A stretch of DNA of 64,000 nucleotides. Source: Paenibacillus sp. E222. Lineage in GTDB: Bacteria > Bacillota > Bacilli > Paenibacillales > Paenibacillaceae. Below are positions 1-8,393 of this stretch, piece after piece. Below the pieces are notes generated by a model. That model searched no databases, was not told the origin of the DNA, and worked only from the letters and a program-made list of their open reading frames with translations. Every line of letters starts with the position of its first letter. Positions within the stretch are counted from its first letter, which is position 1. Both the position numbers and the translations under genes were made by a program. Location: the NCBI RefSeq assembly GCF_013401555.1, contig NZ_CP058552.1:6758001-6822000 (forward strand), read 5' to 3'.

Positions 1-380
1 AGAATTTGAGCTTTGCCATAATCGGAAAACACCCCGACACCAATCCCCGCAGTATCGGTTCTCTCCTGAATAACTTCTTCTGCCCGGTCCATCAAACGTG
101 ATCCAATTCCCTGACGCTGATACTTAATCAGTACATTGAAATCATTAATTTCCGGAATACCCTGTTCCTTGAACGACGGGTAATATGAATTCCACAATAC
201 ATTTACGTAACCGGCAAAAGCACCAGCAAGCTCCGCTACCAGAGTCACCCGCTCACCATTCTGCTGTTCTGCAAGATATTGAATATACTGCTCTGCCGAT
301 TTCGCCCAACCCTGTTCCTGAAAAGCCTGCGAAATTACGACCGGATCGCTCTCATCCAAAAGTCTGATATGTATATTCAT
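1..380 (-). CDS. GNAT N-acetyltransferase (3' end outside window)
   Basis: The gene starts at 378-380 and runs off the left edge, leaving about 126 codons without a stop. The visible part has the GNAT core: beta strands around residues 45-62, then the acetyl-CoA pyrophosphate-binding motif Q-R-Q-G-I-G at residues 88-93, followed by a helix. By family, it transfers acetyl from acetyl-CoA to an amine; the substrate cannot be told. It is followed upstream by a NUDIX gene on the same strand, 30 bases away. The C-terminal acceptor region is missing only because the window ends. Confidence 0.85.
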   Translation of the reverse strand, partial: MNIHIRLLDESDPVVISQAFQEQGWAKSAEQYIQYLAEQQNGERVTLVAELAGAFAGYVNVLWNSYYPSFKEQGIPEINDFNVLIKYQRQGIGSRLMDRAEEVIQERTDTAGIGVGVFSDYGKAQI

Positions 381-410
381 CGATGTAATCTCCTTAATAT
401 TATTAGATAT

Positions 411-884
411 TTAAATGTTATTTTCACAAAAAGTCAGATCCACGAAGTGTTCGTGTGTCCCTTTGGCAGAATACATCCTCCACTGCTGCAAAAAAGTATA
501 AAACATGTCTCCAAAACTCATACCCTCTGGCAATGTATCCACCATTTTTATCGCATCAATTTCCGAATTAGATTCCATCGATACAGCACGGAATTCCATA
601 ATATTCGCATAATAGACCAAGCCGAATTTTCCGTTCATTTCATAGATTCCGAAGGGTTCAAGCATGAACTTCATTGCCCCTGTCTCTTCATACAGTTCTC
701 TTCCAGCAGCTGTAAGAACAGACTCGCCAGCTTCACGATTACCTCCTGGGAATTCCCAGCCTTGGCGTTTAAGGTTATGAATAATGACGTATTTCTCCTG
801 AAACTGAGTAACCATGATGACAAACTGAATCTCTTGTTCCAATTCATGAAATTCACTTAGTTCCAGCCACTGTTGCCCTATCAT
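411..884 (-). CDS. NUDIX hydrolase, YtkD-like
   Basis: A 157-residue protein with a complete Nudix box: G48, E54, then R62-E63 and E66-E67 before G69, the Mg-binding helix that hydrolyses nucleoside diphosphates linked to another group. The context W-E-F-P-G-G before the box and the overall length resemble Bacillus YtkD, an 8-oxo-dGTP/RNA pyrophosphohydrolase; that closer assignment rests on memory of the family and is tentative. The start is preceded by a weak GAGGTG site. It probably acts in the cytoplasm in nucleotide-pool cleaning. Confidence 0.8.
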   Translation of the reverse strand: MIGQQWLELSEFHELEQEIQFVIMVTQFQEKYVIIHNLKRQGWEFPGGNREAGESVLTAAGRELYEETGAMKFMLEPFGIYEMNGKFGLVYYANIMEFRAVSMESNSEIDAIKMVDTLPEGMSFGDMFYTFLQQWRMYSAKGTHEHFVDLTFCENNI

Positions 885-912
885 CAGTAATTACACCTCA
901 CATATTTCACCC

Positions 913-1437
913 CTAGATTTCCAACCTGCTTCTAAGCGAGGTAATATGGGCAACGTGGTGTCTGCCATGCCATGCATATACGCCCAAATTGTAGTCCAGT
1001 CTGGTCGTTTCTTTGGATGCGGGATGATAAAAGGTTTTGGCATAGTCTACATCTGATAATGTGTTTAACAGCGCTACCCAACGACGATGCAGCGCATCCA
1101 GGATTTGCAGGGAAAACTCGACGTCCAGCTCCCGCGAATCACTCAGTTCAGCCCATCGTTCCTCGTAATATGGTCTTATCGTAGGGTTATCCTCCGTCAG
1201 TGCCAGCTTGAAACGAACCATGCTATTCATATGGCTATCTGCCATATGGTGTATGACCTGTTTGAGCATCCAGCCACCTTCCCGGTAGGGTAACCTCAAT
1301 TGGTCTTCACTCAGTCCTTTAACCGCTTCACGGGCACGCTCCGGCAACTCCGCAATATCCTGAATCCACTGCTTCCGCTGCTCTGGTGTGACCTCGCCTG
1401 TATGTTCAAATGATCCAATCGGGTATCTCAAATCCAT
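913..1437 (-). CDS. DinB/YfiT-family metal-dependent hydrolase (bacillithiol transferase-like)
   Basis: The 174-residue protein matches the YfiT/BstA group of the DinB four-helix superfamily in length and in its three-histidine metal site: H64 in a V-I-H-H-M motif, and H160 and H164 near the C terminus in W-H-G-R-H-H-V-A-H. YfiT of B. subtilis binds nickel through three histidines with very similar spacing, and relatives conjugate bacillithiol to electrophiles. An AAGGAGG ribosome site precedes the ATG. A role in thiol-based detoxification fits the neighbourhood but is inferred. Confidence 0.85.
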   Translation of the reverse strand: MDLRYPIGSFEHTGEVTPEQRKQWIQDIAELPERAREAVKGLSEDQLRLPYREGGWMLKQVIHHMADSHMNSMVRFKLALTEDNPTIRPYYEERWAELSDSRELDVEFSLQILDALHRRWVALLNTLSDVDYAKTFYHPASKETTRLDYNLGVYAWHGRHHVAHITSLRSRLEI

Positions 1438-1484
1438 CGATCATTCCTCCTTGTTTAAATGGTTTATATATACACATTGCCCTC

Positions 1485-2027
1485 CTATGGGGCATACTCC
1501 ATCAGCCAGCAGTCTCTCATCTGTCCTTCGTGCAGCTCATGTTCTGGTAGAAGTCTGACCTTCCTGAAACCACACTTCTCGTAACAAGCTATGGCACGAT
1601 CGTTCCACGTTTGCGGGTCCATGACCACTTTCCTGGCCTGCCTCTCGTTGACCAGATAAGCCAACATGGATTGTACTAGTTGTGTGCCAATACCACGGTT
1701 CCAGTAATCCACCTCTCCAATAAACTGATCTGTTCCATAGATGATTTCATCTATGTCACCATAACCATACTCATTCCGTTCTTCCTCCTCCAGTTCATAG
1801 AACTGGATATAGCCGATCGGTTTACCTTCGTGTTCAACCATACAACGATGTGCCGTATCCTCTTGACTATAAAAGTGCTCTCTGACCAAATTCAGATCAT
1901 GCGGCTGATCACGGCCTTCATAATATTGAAGTACTACTGGGTCAGACAACCATTGAACAAGGAGCTGTTCATCCTTTTCATCCAGTAAACGCACCGTAAT
2001 CTCATTCCATTGATAGATTAGCTTCAT
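1485..2027 (-). CDS. GNAT acetyltransferase, AAC(6')-like
   Basis: The 180-residue protein has the layout of the AAC(6')-Ib/AacA4 subfamily (Acetyltransf_8): a G-T-D-Q-F-I-G-E segment near residue 100, then N-R-G-I-G-T-Q-L for acetyl-CoA binding near residue 110, and a C-terminal R-A-I-A-C-Y-E-K-C-G-F segment near residue 145. Family members acetylate aminoglycosides or related polyamines, but chromosomal members need not confer resistance. The start overlaps the stop of the upstream membrane-protein gene by 26 bases, which suggests translational coupling. Confidence 0.85.
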   Translation of the reverse strand: MKLIYQWNEITVRLLDEKDEQLLVQWLSDPVVLQYYEGRDQPHDLNLVREHFYSQEDTAHRCMVEHEGKPIGYIQFYELEEEERNEYGYGDIDEIIYGTDQFIGEVDYWNRGIGTQLVQSMLAYLVNERQARKVVMDPQTWNDRAIACYEKCGFRKVRLLPEHELHEGQMRDCWLMEYAP

Positions 2028-2565
2028 TCCAAATACTCCTTAATGATCTCCAGAGGCTCTCCTGAGACCCAGCTTGGTCCTTCCCCAATAATTTTTCCTG
2101 ATGAACATAATAGATCATCGGTTGCCGAATCAGTTCTGCCTCCTCACCCAAAGGATGAATAGTAAAACGCATCTTGTACGTGCCCACCGCATCAGGTATG
2201 GAGAACCCTGCAAATTCAGTTATCGCTGTTGATGACTGCCCCTGTAACGCTTGACGAAAAATTTCTTCCATTGCACCTGTGCTGCCGACGGAGGTAGGTC
2301 GAATAAATCGGTTGTCCTTTTTGTCATCAAAAGATATTGAACCCCAGCCAGGTACAAGGGGATAGACGGTGTGCTGACCCTTGTCTTCTTTTGTGCGTAT
2401 AATGGTTAATTGCACCTCGTATTCATCCGCAGCTGTCTGCCGAATCGTGCCCTTCATGTTAACATCCTGCGCTGTAACGCTTGGAGCCAAATTATTATAT
2501 ACAATGAAAGCTGCTACAATAATAATTGCAATACCCGTTATCCAAAATATCGTACTTCTACGCAT
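2002..2565 (-). CDS. Single-pass membrane protein of unknown function
   Basis: I place the start at 2563-2565 because a GGGGG ribosome site lies just upstream; a longer reading would run into the neighbouring cupin gene. The 187-residue protein has one N-terminal hydrophobic segment (about residues 5-25), then an extracytoplasmic domain of about 160 residues that is probably mostly beta-strand. No lipobox cysteine is present, so it is likely a signal-anchored protein. I do not recognise the family. Its end overlaps the start of the AAC(6')-like gene. Confidence 0.7.
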   Translation of the reverse strand: MRRSTIFWITGIAIIIVAAFIVYNNLAPSVTAQDVNMKGTIRQTAADEYEVQLTIIRTKEDKGQHTVYPLVPGWGSISFDDKKDNRFIRPTSVGSTGAMEEIFRQALQGQSSTAITEFAGFSIPDAVGTYKMRFTIHPLGEEAELIRQPMIYYVHQEKLLGKDQAGSQESLWRSLRSIWNEANLSME

Positions 2566-2585
2566 GTATTTAACCCCCAAGCTGA

Positions 2586-3026
2586 TTAACCGTAAGTCTG
2601 AAGTAACTCGCTCTCCATTAGTATATGTGTAATGCTGTCCAGTTCCGGAGAAGCAGACCAATCACTATGTGTATTCAAACCATATTTAATCGTATGGATA
2701 ACGCTATTGGCTGACATATATAAATTATGGTGTACTCCCGGTTCCACAATGATGTGATCTCCTTCGCACATAACTCTGATTTCAAGCATTTGATCATTCG
2801 TAAATTTTGCATAAGCGATCCAACCGGACTGCACAACATAGAATTCGGTTATATGGTTATGAAAATGGCTATTTTGCCATGCTCCCTGAGATGAAGCTAC
2901 CGTTCTACAATAATAACTGCCATCCTCTGAAACCATTTTGTATTTCCGTTCCCCATTAGCCATCTGCTCGAAGGTGGTAATCACGTTGTCCGGCCCTAGA
3001 TTTCGTTCTAAAGTTTCTCTATCCAA
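2586..3026 (-). CDS. Cupin domain protein
   Basis: A compact cupin of about 146 residues. Motif 1 is H-F-H-x4-E-x6-G and motif 2 is P-G-V-H-H, so the usual metal ligands (three His, one Glu) are present. I choose the TTG codon at 3024-3026 as start because an AGGAGG site lies eight bases upstream; an ATG five bases further upstream is out of frame and stops after seven codons, and the longer ATG start at 3068 has no ribosome site. Cupins of this size are often metal-dependent dioxygenases or isomerases; the substrate is unknown. Confidence 0.75.
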   Translation of the reverse strand: MDRETLERNLGPDNVITTFEQMANGERKYKMVSEDGSYYCRTVASSQGAWQNSHFHNHITEFYVVQSGWIAYAKFTNDQMLEIRVMCEGDHIIVEPGVHHNLYMSANSVIHTIKYGLNTHSDWSASPELDSITHILMESELLQTYG

Positions 3027-3084
3027 ACCATTACACCTCCTGATCTGAAATACGAAGGTAGCATTCAAACTCTATAATCTTCCT

Positions 3085-3756
3085 TTAACGCCTTACGGCC
3101 TTCCAGATATATTTGTGCTCACGCACAGCAAGTCTCCCATCAATCAGATTTTCCTTCAGCTTAACTTGAAGCTGTTCATGGTACTCAAGCCGTGTGTAAT
3201 CCGGGTTGCCAGGGATATCGGAAAGAAAGATAGCGAACTCTTTTTCATCAGGGAAAACCATTAAAGCCTCGTTGAATTCCTCAATCTCAATGTTTTCATA
3301 CTGATTCATGTGCAGCCTTTCTTGTACCTTGCTTACATCGGTATGAATGCCAAAGATCACGCCACCCTTTCGCAGCAATCGCCCATGTTCAATAATGGAC
3401 GTAGGTCCTCTGCGGTCATAGATCAGGTCGAACTGTTCGTCTTCGAAAGGCAATTCTGTTTTGGTTGTAGCGTAGACAAATTCAATATTTCCAACGTCAC
3501 TGGCCTCAAGCCCAGCTTGAGCGATACGCAGCAGCTCCTTCGAGTTGTCAAAACCCGTAATATGATCGGTATAGGCCGACATTTTTAATGTGAATTCACC
3601 ATGACCACAACCCGCATCGAGCACGGATTTATGCTGAGGCAGCAACTGCATCAAACGCGCTTCAAATACATCTTCTGCTGAATTGCCCTCCCAGGTAAAT
3701 ACAGACCTACCCGTGTATCCTCCGTTACGCCGTGCGATCATGTCATACCATTCCAT
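3085..3756 (-). CDS. SAM-dependent methyltransferase (class I)
   Basis: A Rossmann-fold methyltransferase with motif I V-L-D-A-G-C-G-H-G-E near residue 47 (from this start), then G-F-D-N-S and a post-motif D-L-I-Y-D-R-R-G-P. The frame stays open 96 bases further upstream, but that part is cysteine-rich and unlike the family. I prefer the ATG at 3754-3756, or a TTG six bases before it, both behind a GGGGGGA ribosome site. The methyl acceptor cannot be deduced. It is the first gene of a minus-strand run and is divergent from spo0M. Confidence 0.75.
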   Translation of the reverse strand: MEWYDMIARRNGGYTGRSVFTWEGNSAEDVFEARLMQLLPQHKSVLDAGCGHGEFTLKMSAYTDHITGFDNSKELLRIAQAGLEASDVGNIEFVYATTKTELPFEDEQFDLIYDRRGPTSIIEHGRLLRKGGVIFGIHTDVSKVQERLHMNQYENIEIEEFNEALMVFPDEKEFAIFLSDIPGNPDYTRLEYHEQLQVKLKENLIDGRLAVREHKYIWKAVRR

Positions 3757-3894
3757 GCCCAATAGATATCCCCCCAGAAGAAAATCCCATATTAAACAAC
3801 ATTCGACACAGGCAAGTCGATTTCCCTGTACATAAGTTAACTTTTTTCTCACTAAAAAAGTTCAATCTATTCACATCTTGTGCTTGTTAAAATT

Positions 3895-3921
3895 TGAAAC
3901 GCTTCTCTCGTAGGCGCCGTA
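3895..3921 (+). promoter_or_regulatory. SigW-type ECF promoter upstream of spo0M
   Basis: TGAAAC at 3895-3900 and CGTA at 3918-3921 are separated by 17 bases, matching the B. subtilis SigW consensus, about 60 bases upstream of the spo0M start. In B. subtilis spo0M is a known SigW-regulon gene, so position and sequence support each other. Which ECF sigma reads it here is inferred. Confidence 0.7.
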
Positions 3922-3981
3922 TTAAGCTCGAAGTCGTATTTTTCAACTTGGATAAACCAATAAGATGTGGAGGTTAAATGA

Positions 3982-4755
3982 ATGTCTTTTTTTAAGAAAA
4001 TGTTAGCCAGTGTAGGTGTTGGAGCAGCCAAAGTAAATACAGAATTACATACACCTCAGGTTACGCCTGGAGGCGTCATCTCTGGGATCGTGTACATCGA
4101 GGGTGGAGACGTGGAACAGAATGTAGACCGAATCTACCTTACGATCAAAACCCATTACATACGGGAGTACAATGATCGAAAAGTAAATGAAACTGCCGTT
4201 GTAGCCAAATACTTGCTTACCGAAGGTTTTATATTACAGGCTGGCGCCAAACTGGAGAAATCCTTCTCATTTGATCTACCAGAAAATCTTCCAATTACAC
4301 TGCATCGTGCAGAGGTGTGGGTTGAAACTGGCCTCGATATATCAAGCGCCATGGACCCCTCAGACCGGGACAGACTCCATGTCGTTCCTACAAAAGATAT
4401 GAACACTGTGCTTGATGCGATTGATCTCCTCGGTTTCAAGCTGCGTGAAGTGACCAACGACTATGCTCCAAAGCTTGGTGGTAATCTTCCATTTGTACAG
4501 GAATTTGAATTCGTGCCAACGAGCAAATTCCGTGGTTATTTGGATGAGCTGGAAGTACTATTCTACCCGATGGGAGATTCACTGGAACTGTTGCTTCAGA
4601 TCGACCGCCGCGCACGTGGACTTGGTGGCATTTTCTCGGAGGCGATGGGGACGGATGAGAGCTTTGTCCGACTGCATCTCTACGAGAGACACCTTGCACG
4701 GGGTGCGCAGTCAGTTGCCCAAGGTCTGGAAGAAGTCATTTCCAAGCATTTATAA
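3982..4755 (+). CDS. spo0M: Sporulation-control protein Spo0M
   Basis: The 257-residue protein matches Spo0M along its whole length: an arrestin-like double beta-sandwich in which the N-terminal half starts M-S-F-F-K-K-M-L-A-S and contains A-K-V-N-T-E-L, followed by a C-terminal domain with the conserved F-E-F-V-P and E-V-L-F-Y-P segments. B. subtilis Spo0M has 258 residues and affects sporulation onset and cell-shape functions at the membrane. A GGAGG site lies upstream of the ATG, and a strong hairpin follows the stop. It stands alone, transcribed away from its neighbours. Confidence 0.93.
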   Translation: MSFFKKMLASVGVGAAKVNTELHTPQVTPGGVISGIVYIEGGDVEQNVDRIYLTIKTHYIREYNDRKVNETAVVAKYLLTEGFILQAGAKLEKSFSFDLPENLPITLHRAEVWVETGLDISSAMDPSDRDRLHVVPTKDMNTVLDAIDLLGFKLREVTNDYAPKLGGNLPFVQEFEFVPTSKFRGYLDELEVLFYPMGDSLELLLQIDRRARGLGGIFSEAMGTDESFVRLHLYERHLARGAQSVAQGLEEVISKHL

Positions 4756-4765
4756 TCTATTAAAA

Positions 4766-4837
4766 ATAGCCAAAAAAACAGTTCTCCTACCAACTTTCAT
4801 TGGTGTAGAACTGTTTTTTGGCTATGTTTTTCTTTTA
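4766..4837. terminator. Bidirectional terminator after spo0M
   Basis: Long inverted repeat: A-T-A-G-C-C-A7-C-A-G-T-T-C-T on the left and its complement on the right, ending at 4825, followed by T-rich sequence on both strands. It separates spo0M from the converging minus-strand gene. Confidence 0.85.
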
Positions 4838-5143
4838 TTAATAAACAAGTCCAACCTCAGGAACGCTTTGTCCAGCGCTGTATCCCCGATCGAAGTCCAT
4901 AATATGCAGCAGCAAGCAAGAGAAATCCAACAGCAGCGATGAGAATGGAAGTCGTGTCCCAGCGGGCAATGGAGCCAAAGCAACTTTGGACTGCAACAAT
5001 GTGACGGATGAATCGTTATTCATTTCAGGTGTATGATTCAGCGTCATTAACATTCCTTGAACGACATTCCAAGCCATAAAACCCAGTGTGAATAGCAAAG
5101 TTACCAACAGGGATTCCACACTTAATCGTTTGTTGATCCTCAT
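4838..5143 (-). CDS. Small two-TM protein, probably frameshifted
   Basis: The ATG at 5141-5143 has a clear GAGGAGG site and the first 47 residues read as a membrane helix (11-33) plus a polar linker. In this frame the rest is odd and serine/leucine-rich. Switching by one base near 5000-5020 gives a natural second membrane helix (T-S-I-L-I-A-A-V-G-F-L-L-L-A-A-A-Y-Y-G-L) ending K-R-S-stop at 4857-4859. The distance 5143-4857 is one base short of a multiple of three, as expected for a single-base deletion. The intact product would be a two-helix protein of about 95 residues; family not recognised. Confidence 0.5.
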   Translation of the reverse strand: MRINKRLSVESLLVTLLFTLGFMAWNVVQGMLMTLNHTPEMNNDSSVTLLQSKVALAPLPAGTRLPFSSLLLDFSCLLLHIMDFDRGYSAGQSVPEVGLVY

Positions 5144-5155
5144 GATTTTGCCTCC

Positions 5156-5532
5156 TCAATTACGGTTTGATAATACTTTGGAAGTTATAACATTCACTAC
5201 ATCATCTGTTGTTTGGCCATCTGTCTGAATGTACTCTTCAAAGCGTGCTCCATGGAATGCTTCGACACACTTAACCGCTTGTTTAAAAGTCCATCCATCG
5301 GGCTTATCCCCGCGCTTCAACAATCTCTCATGTAATGTTTCCATGGATGTCATCAGGGTAAAATGAAAAAGGTCAGCGTCGAGCTCTTTCAGACCCCGAT
5401 GGATGTAACTGAACTGCTCATGTAACCAATCTCTTCAGGATCGTAGATCATGCTGTTCGGAATTAGCGGCTGCAGCTTGGTTGCAGCAGAGGTTTTACCC
5501 GGGCCAAATGCCCCATTAATCGTCACAATCAT
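5156..5532 (-). pseudogene. Remnant of a small P-loop nucleotide kinase
   Basis: The ATG at 5530-5532, with an AGGAGA site, opens M-I-V-T-I-N-G-A-F-G-P-G-K-T-S, a Walker A loop of the AAA_18/AAA_33 small-kinase group. After about 38 residues (…E-E-I-G-Y-M) the frame hits a stop, but the next frame continues with the matching C-terminal half (L-K-E-L-D-A-D-L-F-H-F-T-L, then T-L-H-E-R-L-L-K-R-G-D to the end at 5156). About 50 residues expected between the halves are absent, so an internal deletion has also shifted the frame. The product is probably inactive. Confidence 0.75.
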
Positions 5533-5557
5533 AGTGACGCTCTCCTGCGTGTCAGAT

Positions 5558-6127
5558 TCAATTAGACAAGAGGTGCTGCAACTCCTGTTTCAGTCGATCT
5601 TTGTTCGTATCCACATATTGATAAAGGAGTTCAAACACCTCTTCATTATCCGATTGCATGCTTAAATTACCCGCTTCCAGCTCCACCCGTTGCAAAACTT
5701 CATGGATCTGTTGTCCATGCGTATTCAGGGTCGTCGTTACATCCTGTTCAGAGAGTGCATTCACATTCTCTCTTAATTGCTCAGGTGTTACACCACTTTC
5801 GAATAACATATGCTGGATGTTCTTCAGAATCTCTGCATCTGCATCATTGCCTATGCGCTGCATTGCTTCCATCGTTTCACCCAGAAACTGCCCACTCGCA
5901 TTTTCAAGAAAACCAGTCATTCCACTCATGGATAGCTCTGTATCCAGATCTATGATCAGGATGGTATCTCGCAATACCTGTGGAAGTTCAGGTCCACACT
6001 CCCGAATGGTCGCAAATTCCGCGCGATACAGATCCATGGCAACACTCCCCACCACTTCCTCACCCGACATGCTGTCAAACTGATCCAAGGGTAATAATTG
6101 CTGCAATTCTTCCTGTAATTTGTTCAT
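5558..6127 (-). CDS. DUF4375 (DMP19-like) family protein
   Basis: The 189-residue acidic, helical protein contains the DUF4375 core around residues 62-105: an E-L-S-M-S-G-M-T-G-F-L-E-N segment, then a helix with E-A-M-Q-R-I-G-N-D-A-D-A-E-I-L. No catalytic residues are evident; family members are of unknown function and one relative, DMP19, is a DNA-mimic protein. The gene lies 25 bases after the kinase remnant, and a dispersed repeat occupies its upstream region. Confidence 0.7.
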   Translation of the reverse strand: MNKLQEELQQLLPLDQFDSMSGEEVVGSVAMDLYRAEFATIRECGPELPQVLRDTILIIDLDTELSMSGMTGFLENASGQFLGETMEAMQRIGNDADAEILKNIQHMLFESGVTPEQLRENVNALSEQDVTTTLNTHGQQIHEVLQRVELEAGNLSMQSDNEEVFELLYQYVDTNKDRLKQELQHLLSN

Positions 6128-6151
6128 CTCTCTGCCTCCTGTATCTCTCTA

Positions 6152-6238
6152 TCTATAAGTTCAACTAATGAATATTTACACGATCACTCCGTTGACAGAA
6201 CAACCTTCCGATCACTGTTATCCCCAAATTTTTTTGAC
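6152..6238 (+). repeat. Dispersed MITE-like repeat, partial copy
   Basis: This 87-base segment of the 6128-6409 gap is closely similar to 10420-10503: a head with T-T-C-A-A-C-T-A-A and A-T-A-T-T-T-A-C-A-C, then TGACAGAACAACCTTCCGAT, C-T-G-T-T-A-T-C-C-C-C and an oligo-T tract. Only the left part of the longer copy is present. In both places the head begins just upstream of a minus-strand gene start. Confidence 0.75.
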
Positions 6239-6409
6239 GCCTATACATCATAGCAGAATATATTATATAAGTTTATCTGATGAAAGTTTGCATCTATTCA
6301 CTTCCACGCACACTTTACACGGAATATGGATAAAGTTAACCTGCACTTGACCTTTGGAACATGATCCGCTGTTATGATCTTGTCATCAAGAGTCTTGGGA
6401 GGGGTTAAG

Positions 6410-7567
6410 ATGCGCCTGGCCTTGTTCACCGACACCTATGTTCCGGAAACCAATGGTGTTGCCGGTACGCTGCACCGCTTGAGTAATCACTTGAACCGCA
6501 AAGGCATTGAGCATCTGCTATTCACACCGCAGTCTGTTATTGAAGGCAACGATGCCGCTCCGGTCCGTTCGGTGACTAACATCCCCTTTTTCCTCTATCC
6601 GGAATGTCGTATTGCCTTACCTAATCGAGCAGCGATTCATCGGGAGCTACAGTCCTTTCAACCAGATCTGCTGCATATCGCCACTCCATTCAATATGGGT
6701 CTTTTCGGTCTCAGGTATGCGCTCAAGCATCAGCTTCCACATGTTATCTCCTACCACACTCACTTCGATCGGTACCTCGAATACTACAGGTTGAAAAGCG
6801 TCATTCCCCTTTACTGGAAGTACATCCAATGGTTCCACCGGGCCTGTGATGCAACACTAACACCGTCTCAGGAGACCTTACACGCATTGCAATTAAAAGG
6901 TATTCAACGTCTGAAGTTATGGTCCCGAGGAATCGATTGCAGCCTGTATTCTCCTGATAAACGAAGCACCGATATCCGTACTCGCTACAACATAACGGCT
7001 CCTCTAATTTTACTCTACGTTGGACGTATTGCCCCGGAAAAAGATATCGCTACCCTCACCCTTGCCATGCAGCAGTTGCCAGGACCTATGCAATCCCGTG
7101 TACACTGGATCATTGTAGGCGATGGGCCATTACTTCCCAAAATGCGTATGCAATCCCCACCCAATGTCACCTTTACGGGGTATCTGCATGGGGAAGAGCT
7201 TGCTGCTATGTATGCTTCGGCAGATCTCTTTGTGTTTCCTTCCTCAACAGAAACATTTGGCAATGTGGTTCTGGAAGCGATGGCTTCTGGATTGCCGGTG
7301 CTCGCTGCGAATGGTGGCGGTGTAAAAGACTTGGTCACACATCATCGAAGTGGTGTTTTGTTCGAGCCGGGTAATGCGGATGCATTGATTCGAGAGATAT
7401 GCCTCTGGGGAGATCATCTGGATCAACTGAGGAATATGGGCATTGAAGGCCGAAAACTTGCTGAGCAGCGATCGTGGGATCATATTTTTGACAGGTTGGT
7501 CGGAGATTATGAGGAAGCCATTGAGAATCGGAGAAGACGTACGAAAGATCGAATCATCACAGCTTGA
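6410..7567 (+). CDS. GT4-family glycosyltransferase (MgtA/YpjH-like)
   Basis: I start at 6410, behind a GGGAGGGG site; the upstream in-frame ATG at 6374 lacks one. The 385-residue protein has the GT-B fold: an N-terminal Rossmann domain beginning M-R-L-A-L-F-T-D-T-Y-V-P-E-T-N-G-V and a C-terminal nucleotide-sugar domain with Y-V-G-R-I-A-P-E-K-D and the retaining E-x7-E motif in S-T-E-T-F-G-N-V-V-L-E-A. This pattern is typical of GT4 enzymes that glycosylate diacylglycerol or phosphatidylinositol-type lipids. The donor sugar is not deducible. It is monocistronic. Confidence 0.88.
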   Translation: MRLALFTDTYVPETNGVAGTLHRLSNHLNRKGIEHLLFTPQSVIEGNDAAPVRSVTNIPFFLYPECRIALPNRAAIHRELQSFQPDLLHIATPFNMGLFGLRYALKHQLPHVISYHTHFDRYLEYYRLKSVIPLYWKYIQWFHRACDATLTPSQETLHALQLKGIQRLKLWSRGIDCSLYSPDKRSTDIRTRYNITAPLILLYVGRIAPEKDIATLTLAMQQLPGPMQSRVHWIIVGDGPLLPKMRMQSPPNVTFTGYLHGEELAAMYASADLFVFPSSTETFGNVVLEAMASGLPVLAANGGGVKDLVTHHRSGVLFEPGNADALIREICLWGDHLDQLRNMGIEGRKLAEQRSWDHIFDRLVGDYEEAIENRRRRTKDRIITA

Positions 7568-7690
7568 TTTTCATTAATTAACCGAATTGAATAACTGATG
7601 ATCACTGCTGCTCCAAGACCCGCCTGTTGAAGTTTGGATATCAATATCCATCATGCTTTTAAAGAGAGAATTTATATTCAATACGAGGTA

Positions 7691-7728
7691 TTAAAAAAGA
7701 GCGGGGATGGTTAATATCCTCGCTCTTT
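7691..7728 (-). terminator. Terminator of the NUDIX gene at 7810
   Basis: Inverted repeat AAAGAGCG…CGCTCTTT around a short loop, followed on the minus strand by six T residues. It lies about 80 bases past the stop of the upstream NUDIX gene. Confidence 0.7.
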
Positions 7729-7809
7729 ATAACAGTCGCCTACAGACGTTTAAACGTTATAGCTTTTTCGATCAGAGATAGGTCCCTTTCCCGGTCAAGA
7801 CGTCTAACA

Positions 7810-8328
7810 TTACACAACGGGTTGAAAGGATATCGTGTCTTGCATAATACTCCATTCTACCCTCGGTCTAGCCGCTGCCCCTTCCCCATTTAGGACATTA
7901 CCGATCCATATCTCGTCGGTCTCCTGATTCTGCAAATAGTGCCGGATCGCAGCTTTAATCAGAATGGATGTATGTAAATCCAGCAGCTCATCCAAAGGAA
8001 CCCAAAATAAATCCCCTTCATCTGATGGAATAAAGGCCCGATGCGTCGTCTCACCAAAATATACAAACTGCTGCCGAACTTCACCGTCGCTATACTGCAT
8101 CAAAACATATCGAAGACGGAAATTTTCAATTTCCGCTTGCTTGAACCCCGTCTCTTCTTCAATCTCCCGGTAACTGGCGGTCATTGGTGTATTAAGCTCG
8201 CCGTGCTCCAAATGCCCGCCAATACCACCCCAGAACTCAAAATCGAACAGCCTGCTGCCTGCCTTCTTCATCATCAACATGTCGTTGCCATTACTCAAAA
8301 ATGCCGTAGCCATTTGTCTGATCTCCAT
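7810..8328 (-). CDS. NUDIX hydrolase
   Basis: A 172-residue protein with a Nudix box near residues 38-60: G-G-H-L-E-H-G-E-L … S-Y-R-E-I-E-E-E-T-G-F. The ATG at 8326-8328 is preferred over the GTG two codons earlier because GAGGTAG is then correctly spaced. After the box come the usual beta strands and a C-terminal extension of about 60 residues. Substrate preference cannot be told. Its own terminator follows at 7691-7728. Confidence 0.82.
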   Translation of the reverse strand: MEIRQMATAFLSNGNDMLMMKKAGSRLFDFEFWGGIGGHLEHGELNTPMTASYREIEEETGFKQAEIENFRLRYVLMQYSDGEVRQQFVYFGETTHRAFIPSDEGDLFWVPLDELLDLHTSILIKAAIRHYLQNQETDEIWIGNVLNGEGAAARPRVEWSIMQDTISFQPVV

Positions 8329-8393
8329 GTGCACCTACCTCACTGTTCTGTTATGTAATATTGTGTGGTTTGAATCTAATCTGACGATCTTTT

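Noticed and set aside
3310..3588. Plus-strand open frame inside the methyltransferase gene
   Set aside because: Shadow of the real minus-strand gene; the same applies to other opposite-strand frames within assigned genes.
6347..6378. TTGACC and TATGAT before the GT4 gene as a SigA promoter
   Set aside because: Spacer is 20 bases, too long for a confident call.
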